A stretch of DNA of 64,000 nt from Bathymodiolus brooksi. Its lineage: Eukaryota > Mollusca > Bivalvia > Mytilida > Modiolidae. The stretch covers positions 23,917,804-23,981,803 of the forward strand of contig OY804579.1 in the NCBI GenBank assembly GCA_963680875.1, read 5' to 3'. Below are positions 15,001-30,000 of this stretch, piece by piece; the stretch's first letter is position 1, and each line of letters starts with the position of its first letter. A program made the translations under genes and the position numbers. Under the pieces are notes generated by a model. It was not told the DNA's origin and did no database searches. It was given only the letters and a program-made list of their open reading frames with translations.

Positions 15001-18000
15001 CTTGAAAATCAATAGGGTTCCAGACTCCCCTAAGGACTAAGTATGTACCAAGTTTAGTCAAAATGCATTGAAGGATGTTGATTCTAGAGTGTTCACAAGG
15101 ATGTTATGCGGGAAAAATTTGACCCGGTGACATTGACCTTTGACCTGGAAAATCAATAGGGTTCCAGATTCTCCTAAGGATTAAGTATATACCAAGTTTG
15201 GTCAACATCCATTGAAGGATGTTGATTCTAGAGTGTTCACAAGGATGTTAAATGGTAAAAAAATTACCCAGTGACCTTGAACTTTGACCTTGAAAACAAT
15301 AGGGTTCCAGACTCCCCTAAGGACTAAGTATGTACCAAGTTTAGTCAAAATCCATTGAAGGATGTTGATTCTAGAGTGTTCACAAGGATGTTATGCGGTA
15401 AAAATTTGACCGTGACCTTGACATTTGACCTTGAAAATCAATAGGGTTCCAGATTCTCTTAAGGACTAAATATGTACCAAGTTTGGTCAAAATCCATTGA
15501 AGGATGTTGATCCTAGAGTGTTCACAAGGATTGTGACGGACGGACGGTAGCGTTACTATATCCCCTCGCAACTTCGTTGGCGAGGGGATAAAAAGCTACT
15601 CTTTGGAAATACTATATGGCTCAAAATACATTGCCTGTGAGTTATTGTATATCAAATCTATATGAATATATAATCTGATCAAAAGTAGCTCGTTGTTACT
15701 GCTTAATAAAAAAAAAACATTTCAAAACATCTTACTTTATGAGTCTCAAAGAATTTAAGGAAGTCAGCCAATGAGTTGATAACCATTCCTCTAAGCTGTA
15801 TAGACATAAGAGCAGCAACACAGGCAAAGAACTCTTCAACAAGTTCTGTAGAGTCATCATCATCTGGAGGTACTAACTCTTCCCATAATTCATTGTGGTT
15901 TACAAACAACTTGGCACAGTTTGGTATCCAGCTGCAAACGTAAAACACATCAGAATTAACAGTTGAGTAATCATTGTCTGGAGGAATTGTAAATCTGAAA
16001 ATATCTTTATTACAAATTTTTGAAAAATGACGATGACAAAGAAAGATTCATTAAAAAAAAATCAAAATTCAGCTAAGTGGCTATGTATATTTCTGAACAC
16101 CTGAGAATCCTTTTCGTTTATTGTGAAAGATATTAGTGGTTTCATAGAAAAATTGTAACTCAGTAACTAAGTCAGAAATAACACCAAAGAAACAGTAGAT
16201 TTGTATATCCATTTTTGTTGTTTTTATTGCTGTTTACTGAAACTTATAAGAATATTGAAGTTTTTTTTAAATGTCCTTCCCTTCAACATTTTAATTCATA
16301 CAAGTTATTTATTACCTTTTTCTGAGAACTTCATGTGCCTCCCAACACTGTTTCTTGACAAGAGATTCAAACTCTGATGGAAGGAGAGGTAAATCTGCCT
16401 CATTTAATTCCTTCAAATTCACAAATCTCAATTCATTGAATCTACAAAAAATAATTTTCAAATCTATTTACAATAAGTTGTGTCAAATCCTACTATCAAA
16501 TTCTAAATACTTATTATGCATTCATTTGGTGCCTATTTAATTTAAAAAAGAAAAATGTTCTTTCATTTTTTGCTTAAACAAGAAAGAAATGTAATAATAA
16601 ATAGGGGGGGAAATGTCAAAATATATTAAAATGGGGAAAAGTTATGCATCTTTGTTTTCCAAATACAAATAATTGCTTCTGAATAACAAAATGTTATTAG
16701 AAATATAATAAAAAGAATAATATTACTTTGCAGGAACAAAATCTTTAAATTCTGAGTAATGAACAAAATACTCACTCCTCAAACCAAACATCCTGTAGTT
16801 TTAACATGATTGGGTTGGTAATATACAAATGCATGCTGTTTTGGTCCTTCATATTTTGGTAGTTTTCGTGCCAGGGAACTGGTGCTCGGATCATTCTGTA
16901 AATTAATGGTACATGTAATATGATGTCAAATTCACAACAATTTACTCTTGAAACTTATAAACTATGTCTTTAATTAAATCTGATTAAAACTGTAAAAGAC
17001 TGTAATTTGTGTGATATTATTATCTTGCTTAGCTGTAAGGTATCTTATATTATTGTTCAGTAATATAATGAAAAGTAATCACATATAATCATACAATATT
17101 CTCAATATCATTATGCTTCCTTTAATTAATTAAAATTAAAATCAATTGCACATAAAATCTTGTTCAGTATATATTTAGCATATGATGTCTATATTAATAG
17201 AACGTCAAATTTATAAGTCTTCTGGCAAAAGATGTGCATCTGCTCTCGCAAATTTTCTTTTTTTTAAAAGTAATATGAAAGGCAAATATTGTGGAATTTT
17301 TAGATTAAATATTTTCACTTAATATGTCACTTAATTTTAACAAAAAATCCACTGCATAACATTAAAAGTCTGCTCAAAAGCAGATTTTAAGAGCAAATCG
17401 AAAAATATTTGACAGCAGATAATTCTGTTTTTCCGTAGAGTAATGCAAATGATATGCGTGTGACCCAAGATTTGAACTCTTTCGGGGAGATTATCGCTCA
17501 TTTTAGAATTACCATTCAGCTGATGAAAAAAATATATATATATTCCGTGTGTACCACATAAGATTAATTGCAAAAAAATTGGTTCACACGACATGAAACA
17601 GACATATTCCTCAATAGTTATTGTCAGGAATGTGTGCGTGCTTACCTCGGCATCCATGATTGTTTATCTTTTCTTCACAAAGTCAAGAGATCATGATCGG
17701 CAATCATCGGAATAAAACAACCGAAAGTTAATCAGTCTCCACAACAATGACGAGGTTGAAACATGCACACGGATTTGCAGATTTCTAGTTGTTGGGAACA
17801 TATTTCTGGTGTAATATTACTTTAATAACGGTGGTGGCCATGTTTGATGGCGGTTCAGGTCATCAACCATAATTCTTAAAGGGGATCACAAATGTATCAT
17901 TCCAACAAAGCTTGGAAGTAATTACACCATCATATAATTTTTCAGGATTTTTTAATTTATTTTTTTTGTTGATTTTGTCCCTATGTTCTACTTTTAGTAA

Positions 18001-21000
18001 CAGCAGCCATGTCGGTTGGTCGGCAGGCACATCAGAAACATTTTTAAACAAGACACCCTGAGAATCATTGTGGCCAAGTTTGATTCAAATTGGTTCAGTG
18101 GTTTCAGAGAAGAGGATTTTTTTCTTAATTTACAGACCGACAACGACGGATGCCAATAGCTCACATAGCCTTTTGGTCAGGTGAGCTAAAAATATAGGAG
18201 GTGGATATCAGTAGGAGGAGTGGGGTACATTTTCGGTAACATCCATCAAATGTAATTAAAGGAGTTGTAGATTAACAATAGTGTGATGGCAATATGAATG
18301 TTAACACAAAATAACAGAAAGTAATATGTACTGATATGTTGGTATGATGACAACATAAAAACTAGAGAAAGTTGATCTGGTTATCACAGATACCCCCGCA
18401 TTCCAAATTTTGAATGAGGCAATGAAAGGAATGAAACATGTTGTGATTTATCTTACAACTTATTAAAGTCCCTATTTTCTAAGAGAAAAAGGGCCATAAC
18501 TTATGAACGGTAAATGCGAAATACACCATAATCAAACTTAACCTGTATTTTATGGCATACAGCATTGTGTTAAAGTTTGAAAAGATTTGGTTGAGCCATA
18601 CTTTAAATATCATCCGGAAACCTAAAAAGTCCCTATTTTCTAAGAGAAAAAGGGCCATTTAACTCATGAACGGTAAATATGAAATACACCGTAGTCAAAC
18701 TTATAGTACACAGCAATGTGTGAAAGTTTGAAAAGATTTGGTTGAGCGGTACTTTCATTATTATCCGCAAACCAAAAGTGTGATGGACGGACGAACGGAC
18801 GGACAAGAGGATCCCTATATACCCTCTGACTCTCGTCGAACGGGGGTATAATTACCTGTGAGGAAATGGCTTTGGTGTCCAAGCAATATGAAGCCTGTCT
18901 TTCTCTTTTGGATCCTTTAAAACATAATCAACTGAAAAAAGAATATATTAAATTAGTAAAAGATATTTATCTTAACTATAATAAAACGTTCAGGGGTTGA
19001 CAAAAGAAAAATATTTTGCATAAACCAGTTGAGCCAGTAGATAAGAAAATGGAACCAGTACAATTAGGAAGAAGCTGATCTAAATTTATATTAACATTTC
19101 ACAATCTCAACTAGTCATTTAGACCACCATAAATTATTTTCTACTGGCCAATTTTAAATTACATTGGCAATGTGCCAGCATGTTGGTGCTTAATGTTGAC
19201 CCCTGATGCTGCCAAATTCACACAAAAATATAAATAACCATAAAAAAGAATTACTACTTGTTATGTATTATAGCGACCATGTATAATGATAGTGTACACC
19301 AGAGTACATAAAAATAAATACTCTGTATCAGAAAATAACTTGTAAATATAATGATTCTCAACAAAGCGACATGCATATTCAGCATACCTCAACCTCTATC
19401 AAAGATTCAGGACAGTGATAATTACAAATATCATTACATCCGAGTTCACCCACGGCTTTTAGTGGGGTTCATGTTGCTCTTTAGTTTTCTGTGTAATGTT
19501 TTGTAGATCATTGTTTGACATTTGTCCTTTTTCTTTTGGACATTGTATTGTTTGTCTTCTGATTTATGGCTCTGATTACCTCTTTGGTATATTCAAACTT
19601 TTCTTATAAACTATATAAGACAAATAATCCAATGCCCCACATCAAATATAAATCAAAGTTTTTTTGTGTACAGAAAGATGCTAGATAGAAACACCTTATA
19701 TGTGCATCTTGTTTTAACAAACTACAAGGCATATACAGGTTTCGACATTAACAGTTGTCCGATTGCCCGGGGCAAGTGAAAATGGCACCCAACTTGTCCG
19801 ATCGGGCAAGTGAAAATGATTCTGTGATATGCTCAATTCCTGAAGAGCAAAATGATTAATATTGAATTATTCAGTGTTGGAAGTCGCGGCGAATTTTACC
19901 TAAACATCGCGTCGTATGTATTGTGTATTTTACGCCATTTTGTTTTATTTTGTTGACTACGGAATTCCCTTTTTCAAATAAAGATCGTGTTATTTATATT
20001 AGCCAATCGCGAATTCCTAATTAGACGGCGGCGCTGCATCAACATCGTATTTATTTTCGCCGGCCAATGAAAAGCTAGAGTTATTTGCTGTGTTCTAATT
20101 TATCCCTGATGTGTATTGCCTTTGCGATCAAAATATTGAAAGCGTGATAGATTACTGGAATAAAAATTCAAACAAACTATAGTCGTTGTCAGCCTATGAT
20201 AAGGAACATTTATACTTAACTTTTCTAGCAAAAATATTTCAGAAATCCTCATCAATCATCCGTATTTATAAAACTGTCATATTCCCACAAATTGATAGGT
20301 ACGTCTACTCAAAATCTCAGACTCAGTCCCAGAATTTAGTGCCAATATGGCACAAGTAACCCTCTGGAAATTCTTCAGTGGGGTTCCTCAGAAAAGAAAA
20401 TTGTGTTATTCATATTAGCCAATCGCGAATGCCTAATTAGGCGGTGGCGCTGCATCAACATCATATTTATTTTAAATTTGTTGTTTTGAACTGATCATAA
20501 GCACGACTATAATCATAACTTACTGCAATTATGAATATGAGTATTTTAATTATATAGCCAAATGATGCACTTACACTATGCCCACATCATAAGGTGTAAA
20601 TAATTAATATGAGGGGTTATTCTACTCTATGAATGCATAGTTCTGCACTACATGCATATATGGCACTAAAGAATTTGGGCTAGTAGTTTACAGTTTCGAG
20701 CAAGTAAAATCAATATGGCACTTGCCCGAATGGACAAGTTGGTCAAAAAGTTAATGTCGAACCCTGATATATCAGATATATTAATGGTAATCAAAAAATA
20801 AAACACCTCTAAATTGTATGTCATTCATACAATAATCAAAAAGTTGACTTTAAATATATTTTGAAAGAAAAGCTCACCAATAGCTTTCCTTAAACTGAAT
20901 TCATAATCTCCCTGGATTTCTTCAGACAAGTCTTGTACCATAAAATTAAGTGCATTAGAAGACAACAAAGGTGAAGGGACTAGAGACCTAATGTTCTTCA

Positions 21001-24000
21001 TGGTGTCAGGGTGTGGTGGTGCTAACATCTGTCTCTTAACACCCTTCTGTATATAGTAATAATATCTCTGAAAAACAAAGAGGAACAACTTGTAATAAAA
21101 ACCGATTTATTGATTGGTATTTAACGCCAACTTTAGAGGAAAGAAATTATATTGAAATCTTAATAAATGAGATCAATAGAGGTGTATTATCTAACTTGCT
21201 GTTTAACCTTGTTGGTAAATTATTAAAAAACAATAAATTAAATGGTAGCATGAAATACATGAAATTATTGCAAAACTAGAGGCTCAGTGGGCTGAGCCTG
21301 TGTTGCTCACCTTTCATTCTGCTTTGAGGAAACTTAATACAGAACCTTTCATAGATGCTTTTTACAAAATTTCGGTTCATTTGGCCAAGCAGTTTCAGAG
21401 GAGAAGATTTTTAGAAATCGACCAACCAAGAACAAGAATTGCCTGTGGTGGCCATGTTTGTTAACAGATCAAAATGAAATGAGCAATCTCTATAGAGGAC
21501 CTTCCATAGATGCTTCCTACCAAGTTTCATTTCATTTGGCCAATTGGTTGCAGAGGAAAAGCTTTTTTAGAAATCGACCAATCAGAAACAAGAATTATCT
21601 ATGGTGGCCATGTTTGTTAACAGATCACAACGAAATGAGCAATCCCTATAGAGGACATTCCATAGATGCTTCCTACCACGTTTTAGCCCATTTGACCAAG
21701 TTGTTTCATAGTAGAAGATTTTTAGAAATCAACCAATCAGAAAAAAGAATTGCCTGTGGCGGCCATATTTGTTAATGGTTTGGGACGAAATGAGTGAATA
21801 TTATAGAGGACCGCCCATAGATGGTTCCTACCATGTTTTGGTTCAATTTGCCAAACGGTTTCAGAGAAGAAGAATTTTAAAAATCAGAAACAAGAATCGC
21901 CTGTGACGGCTATGTTTGTTAACGGATCGGGATGAAATGAGCAATCTTTACAGAGGACCTTCCATAGATGCTTCCTACCCAGTTTCTGTTCATTTGGCCA
22001 TGTGGTTTCAGAGGAGAAGATTTAAAAAATCGGCCAATCAGAAACAAGAATTGCCTGTGGTGGCCATGTTTGTTAATGGATCGGGACGAAATGAGCAATC
22101 TTTATAAAGGACTGCCCATAGATGCCTCCTACCAGGTTTTGGTTTATTTGGCCAAACGGTTTCAGAGGAGAAGAATTTAAAAAATCAGCCAATCAGAAAC
22201 AAGAGCAATGGCAGCCATGTTTGTAAACGGATCAAGACGAAATGAGCAATCTTTATAGAGGACCTTCCATAGATGCTTCCTACCAAGTTTCAGTTCATTT
22301 GGCTAAGCGGTTTCAAAGGACAAGATTTTAAAAAATTGACCAATCAGAAACAAGAATTGCCTGTGGCGGCTATGTTTGTTAACGGATCGGGACAAAATGA
22401 GCAATCTTTATAGAGGACCTTCCATAAATGTTTACTACCAAGTTTCATTTCATTTGGTTGAGCGGTTTCAGAGGAGAAGATTTTTAAAAATCGACCAATC
22501 AGAAACAAGAATTGCCTGTGGCGGCCATGTTTGTTAACGGATCGAGACGAAATGAATACTATTTATAGAGGACCTTCCATAGATGCTTTCTACCAAGTTT
22601 CAGATCAATTGGCTTTGCGGTATCAGAGGAGAAGATTAAAATGTGAAAAGTTAACGGACGACAGATGACGGACGCCAAGTGATGGCAAAAGCTAATTCTA
22701 CCATTACAAATAGATTCATTTGCTAAAAAGAAAGTTGTTCTCATTGTCAAATTCTTTATTTTCAGTCTCAGATTTCAAATTCATTAATGGTACATGATAT
22801 TAGGAACATAAATGTTTATAAACTTTCATAAAAAAGTACAACCCACCTCTTCATCTCTGTTTGTGGGTTCTCCTGACTCTGATATCTCATGGTCTTCAAA
22901 TGCCCTCATAATGTCCATTTGTTCATTAGGTGTAAATGGTCTGCTTGGTGGCCCTTCTGTTGATATGTCCGGTAATACATCATGACCACTCAATCCATTA
23001 GTCCTAAAATTAAAATAATCACAAAAATCCTAAAATAAAAATATTTTCCAAAAATCCAAAAATTAAAATAATAATTTTGTCACATATCATTGGAGTACAA
23101 AAATGGAAAATTTAAAGTAAGTTCTTTCTCTTAACTAGCATTACAGAAAATGTAAATATGATAGACATTTCAAAATAAACATACTAGAATAGAAACTTAA
23201 ATACAGTGAAAACCGTCTAAACCGTGTTCTTGTGTTCGGAATTGACAGGTGTTCCGTTTACACATATTAAATTAACAAAAGATTTCCTACATTGGCACAT
23301 TAATAGTTCAGCTTATACAAGATTCTGTTTATTCAGTGTTCAGTTTATACAAGATTCTGTTTATTCAGTGTTCAGTTTATACAAGATTCTGTTTATTCAG
23401 TGTTCATTTTATACAAAATTCTGTTTATTCAGTGTTCAGTTTATACAAGATTCTGTTTATTCAGTGTTCAGTTTATACAAGATTCTGTTTATTCAGTGTT
23501 CATTTTATACAAGATTCTGTTTATTCAGTGTTCAGTTTATACAAGATTCTGTTTATTCAGTGTTCAGTTTATACAAGATTCTGTTTATTCAGTGTTCATT
23601 TTATACAAGATTCTGTTTATTCAGTGTTCATTTTATACAAGATTCTGTTTATTCAGTGTTCATTTTATACAAGATTCTGTTTATTCAGTGTTCATTTTAT
23701 ACAAGATTCTGTTTATTCAGTGTTCATTTTATACAAGATTCTGTTTATTCAGTGTTCATTTTATACAAGATTCTGTTTATTCAGTGTTCATTTTATACAA
23801 GATTCTGTTTATTCAGTGTTCATTTTATACAAGATTCTGTTTATTCAGTGTTCATTTTATACAAGATTCTGTTTATTCAGTGTTCATTTTATACAAGATT
23901 CTGTTTATTCAGTGTTCATTTTATACAAGATTCTGTTTATTCAGTGTTCATTTTATACAAGATTCTGTTTATTCAGTGTTCATTTTATACAAGATTCTGT

Positions 24001-27000
24001 TTATTCAGTGTTCATTTTATACAAGATTCTGTTTATTCAGTGTTCAGTTTATACAAGATTCTGTTTATTCAGTGTTCAGTTTATACAAGATTCTGTTTAT
24101 TCAGTGTTCAGTTTATACAAGATTCTGTTTATTCAGTGTTCAGTTTATACAAGATTCTGTTTATTCAGTGTTCAGTTTATACAAGATTCTGTTTATTCAG
24201 TGTTCATTTTATACAAGATTCTGTTTATTCAGTGTTCATTTTAGACAAGTTTTACTGTACCATTATTATGATAAAATTGTAAGTATGTTGTAAATCTTAC
24301 CCATTGTTAAATGTAGGACTCCTTGGTGTTTTACGTGGACTTTTCTTGTTAATAACTAAATTTAAAAAAACATGATAATTAACAACTATGAATACCAATT
24401 ATAATTTCTATATCCTTTATATTCAATTGCAGTGGAGTTGGCTTAGGTAGATAAGATAAATACACATTTGGATTTTTGCAATTTTATTAAAATCTCATCT
24501 CTCACTTACTTCTTTTTATTGATATGTCGTGGGAGATACGATGAAACCCCATTACAGATCACATGCGAGTGACACTATGTAATGGATATCTTATGATATA
24601 ATAAATAAGGGTTATGGCCCTTTTCAACCAATTGGATTGCTCTTAGTAAACAAGGCTGTGTAATATTAGATTATAACACTTTTCAAATTCTTGGAAGCAC
24701 CATTTTCGTAGGACAGTAAAGGTCAGGACATAGGGTCACTTGCATGTGACCAGTAATTGGTTTCCTTCACATCTCCCATGCCATGACATATCAGAAAACA
24801 GGAGAACAGGAGAGATGTGATTTTTTTTATCTCAACAGCAAAAATAAAATCTGGTATTTCACAAGGTGAACTATAATTCAATTTAGAAGAATCTTTTAAA
24901 TTGGTCTTCTTCAACAACAGTTGAGAAATTATTCTCAATAAAATAAAGACTTAAAATTAATAATTTTGCAGAGAGTTATGAATAATCTTAAATAACTGAC
25001 AAATATATATATACACAGCAAAACAAAACAAACCATCTCCTCCCATCACCAGCAAAAATACATAAATACAAGTGTAACATGTTGAGCATATATAATATTA
25101 CATAAAGATACCAAATACACATCATATTTTTCTGATATTTAAGACAATATTTGTCCATTTAAATTGTATCTTGGAAATTTGAAATACAAGGTACACTGTG
25201 CTACAAAAAGCTGTTTTTAAAATATACTTTAAAACCGAGATATAATTTTAACTATGCACAATTTCAACACACAACTTTACCCTCATGAACTGGTGGTAGT
25301 TCTTTCTTTGTATATAAACCATTGTAAATCTGATCTTCTAAGTCTGAAATCCATGTAATCATTAAACAAAGTCACATTTTTTTCATTTTCCCTGATTTAG
25401 TAATAACAAATTCAGTCTTGGATGAAAATAATTTTAAGGTGTCTTTTTTCAATTGATTGGTGTTGAATGCCAACTTTAGCAGTATTTCAACTACGTGTAT
25501 ATCGTGGACTTGTCATGTTGTTTTTTTTGTCATTTTGATATTAAACAACAATCTTGTTCTTTTACCAACACTAACAATACTATTTGCAATCTGAATTTGA
25601 AAGGGAACTTTAAGGTAAAATCAGTACAAAAGTGTTGTGAGATAATTACATTTGGCTTGGGATCTTTGCATCTTCGGTAGGTCTTTCATCTTTAAATCAC
25701 TGGCTGACGGAGTGTAATTATTGGCTATAGATTCACTTGGTGTCCGATGATGCCTTTCCTCCTTAAAAGGAGCTGCCAGTGTCCAGGATGTTCCCTTCAT
25801 AATTGGTGGATGTTCACTATTCCGTAGAACAATCTGTAAATTGAAAAATAAATTTTCTATTATAATATAATGTACAATAAAAAATACATCTATGATGATC
25901 TATAGAATTTTTTTTTTGCATTATTTCAATTTCAAAATTAAGAAATGGATTTCAATTATCATAAATGTAATCAAAATAGACAAGTTAAATATTATAAATA
26001 TAAATAATGTCTCTCTAGTGCTATCTTATTTAAAATACATAATGAGAAGTTATTGGTGTTTAATGCCATATTCAACAATATAAATTTTCGTAATTCCGTT
26101 ATAGCATGGTAAGAAACCCACTGATCAGCAACAAATCACTAACAATCTTAATCACATAAAGTTGTAATGAGGATTGATTGAGTAGGTAGAGGTAAATCCA
26201 ATTACCAATCAATCATGACCATGACGGCCCCAATAAAATACAAAAATATATGGTTTTTATTTTTTAAATAAGTGCATGAGGATCTAATGATTTTGTCAAT
26301 ATATGCTTAAGCTTATGGTTCTGCATTAAAAATCAACAAGAGATTCAACTGATTATAAAGTATTTACTTATCATACAATGATTATTTATGTGTAGCTTGA
26401 GTTTTGTATTCAGTGATGAGAGTCTTATGCTAAGGTATGCCTTGTGGTGACAGCAAACACCATACTATAATAATATCTTCGATTTGTGTGATTAAATAAA
26501 TATTAACTATGTAGAGGATTATATAAGGAACATTCATACTATATAAATTAACAATTCCTCCACACTAATGGTTTTTGATAAGAGATATTTTAGCACTAGC
26601 AGACAAGTTGAGATGCTGATTGGAACAAAAATCACAAAGCTACATTCCTGCTAAGTTTGGTTACATTTGATCCAATGGTATTTGAGAATATAGAGCATGG
26701 AAGGACTGACTGTGATTATAATAGCCTACATGGCACTTTGGTTACTTCTTACTTTAATGACATCAAGTTTTATATACCTTGTACAAGTCAGATTGTTCCT
26801 TGGAATGTGTTGGTAGGGGAGGTAAGCCAGGCAAACCCCTGGTCTTACTGCAGCTTTGTACAGGAGTCTCCACATACTGAAATAAGTAAAAGAAACATTT
26901 TGTGAACAAAATTATTATGTTTAATATTCTTTAATGTTTCATGCTGAAAAACAGTCAAACACTCATTGATTCATCCTGACATGGCAATTCAAAGTGATAT

Positions 27001-30000
27001 GATAATATCTTTTAAGTAATCACTAACTTGATGACAAGTTGTCTCCCTTCCACGTAAGATATTCTATTGTAGTGTATTACTCACAATAATATTTAGTCTT
27101 TAGTTGTTAAACATTTAAGCTTGAAGAGTTTTGAAATAATTAAAGCCTTCTTTATAAGAAGTAACAAAAATTAAGCAGAAGAAGCATTAAATATCACATG
27201 AGAGAACTGGCAAGATATACAATATTCTGAACCAACACTAGTCCGAGATTCCTCTGTCGTTTAACGGCATTGATAAAGTTGCTGTAGCCGTTAAACGACA
27301 GAGGAATCTCGGACTAAACCAACACATGCTCCAAATTTGGTCAGTTCAAAAATTAAGAGTGTGTGTTTAACAACTGATTATCATGTATATACAATTAAAA
27401 TGTCAGACCATTCCTGCTTAAAATGTAAAAGCAGTAGCTAACAGAAGAAATTTCTATTTTTAGTAATAGAAATGACAGGACAGTCAGATAAACTTCTGCA
27501 AATGATTCCCAAATATCATCCCAGAAATGTCTGGTTTAAATTGACAAATTAGTTTCAAAGGTAAGAGATGATAGTTTGCTTTGTTGATATTGGTGGAATA
27601 GTTGACCATGTTTAAACTTTCTTTTCACAATATCTTCAAAACATGCAATTATAGCCTTTTAATTCAATAATGAAATATAGCCTTGAATTTTGAAAGATAT
27701 ACAACTGATTTTTTTTTATTAATATTTGAAATAATCAAAGACTAATCAATACCATAACAAATTTAAAGGGGCATTAGCTACGATTTTAACCAACAAAATT
27801 ATATGTTTTGGAAATTGGTAAATAACTTTAAAATGATGAAATAAAGGTAAATATTTCACATTGAACAGCTTATCGTACCACTTTTCGCCTTTTGAGAACG
27901 AAAGTTACCATCAATTTATTATTTCCTTGCAAGTAAATAATTTGATCTCGCTTTCTCCGTATTCAACTGACCTTACTAGCGACGGGTAAAAACAAATAAT
28001 TTGCATTTCGTCGCTTATTAACTGCAAACTTGCATGGTTCTTTGTCCGTAATTAACGCAGACTAAAAGTAGATTCACAGAAAATAAGAAATAAGTGCATT
28101 GTTGTACTGATTTAATGACGATTCGGCAAACTGTAAACAATGCCGTTAATTAATAAGATGGCGTCCATTTCTTGATCGATCTCAAAACACGAGCAGTTGC
28201 ACCTTTTTTTCCTGATGTGCATACATTTCATAACATTTATAAGTTACAAAAACACATTTTATTAAGGCATTGATCCCAATCATATCTGAGATTTTATGGG
28301 AAACAACAATTTACGATTTTGGCAGATAATGCCCCTTTAAGGTAAAACATGTAGAAAACATGCCAAGGTAGGAACAAAAAATACATAATCAATAATATAA
28401 ATCATTTAAAAAGCATGGTTTATGTCAAGCATGATTCAAAAATACATGCCAAATAAATAGTAGGTTTATAAAGAAAAATTTGGAATCATGCCATTTGTTT
28501 TAATTGTTATTTTATCTTATTTGGATTTCTGTCAGTAACGAGATTTCATAATATTTTAGTCAAAATAAAATATTTATATTTGATTTGAAATCAATAGTAA
28601 GCTTAGATTTTAAAATCATAGCATAACAACTTTTACATGTAAATGATGCATGTGCAGGTATTAAACACATATAAGATGTAGTTTTGGGCCATTGGGTCAT
28701 TAATTGTAATACCAGCTTAAGAGATTTAATTCCTATTTTAGTACATGTGCATTGACTATAAAAAAAGCATTGACAAATAAAAAAAAACTCCCTTCTCCTT
28801 CCCTAAAGTTTGGTTTCAAATATTATTAGTTTTCAGTACTTTTGGGGGAATTCAATAATTACAACAACAAATAAGTTTATACTATATGTAATATATTGTT
28901 TGTTTTAATAGACTTAACATAATTAGTTATATAGTATAATTATTCCCACAGTATGTTGTATTGTCTGGTATTCAGAACAAAATTCACAATATTTCACTAA
29001 ACATTGACCATCATTACCATGTTTTAACTCAAATTAAAGTAATTATAAAAATATTCATACTTTTGGATATTTTATTGTAGATATAAAAGGTTCTTTATCA
29101 AATGTTTGAAAGCACACAAAAAACTCTCATGTAAATGATACTATAAAATAGGACAAAAATATCAAATCTTAATCAAATACAAAAACCTAATAGTGGAACA
29201 CAATATCCCAAAACAAATTAACTCAAATTAGGCCAAGGTCAAACTTTAAGTGAGTATATATTTCAAGCATACTTTGTAAATTTTAACATGTTAACAAGTT
29301 GAAGACAGTGTTGACACACAAAGATGTCATTTTTGACTCCTGCATGGACGATTGATCAAAATTAACCCAACTAATATCACTTCCATCTTTGCTAAATCAC
29401 TTTCCCAGTCCTCACGATGAAATTGTTATCATACTGGACATTCAGTCATGTAAAAAGCATTTTTTCCTGGACTGAATCGAATTTAACTGGATAGAGCATT
29501 GAACAAATAATGAAATGATCACAATACTCTTGTTATTATTTTCATGTCCTCCATAACATACACATTTCATATGAATAAGCAAATCAACATTATAAAGCAA
29601 TGGTCATGTTGGTCATCTAATAAATAAAAAATAATGATGAATTTATTTATTCTCATGTCATGTAGTGCACAGGTACTTGTGGACAGGACCCTATGTTGCT
29701 CCCTTTATTTTATTATTATTTTTTTTTTTTTTAAGATGTTGCCCCCCCTTTTTTTTTTTTTTTTTTTATCATCGACTTTTTTTCATATAAACAACATTTT
29801 GCAACTTTCTATGTATCACTGTATGACATATATACAATAAATACAATCAAGCAGTAGTTTCTATCCATGCCGGGTTTCTGACATGATATAAGTTAGAAGG
29901 TAAGTCACTCTTCTTTGTTTACATTGGGATACTTGTTGTGTATTCATCTTAAATTTAGTGAATAAAAAAGGCCTACCTGTCTGGAAATTGGCTTATTCCT

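Noticed and set aside
21458..22180. Plus-strand ORFs reading [20 protein letters not shown]
   Set aside because: They are the tandem core of a repeat element read in one frame; no start context or conservation.
23224..24293. Three overlapping plus-strand ORFs of about 300-350 codons ([19 protein letters not shown] repeats)
   Set aside because: All three frames are open only because a stop-free 32-bp unit is repeated about 29 times; the region is an intronic minisatellite in a MITE.
25495..25680. 61-codon plus-strand ORF
   Set aside because: It overlaps a SINE B fragment and the antisense of a DNAH7 exon; a shadow.
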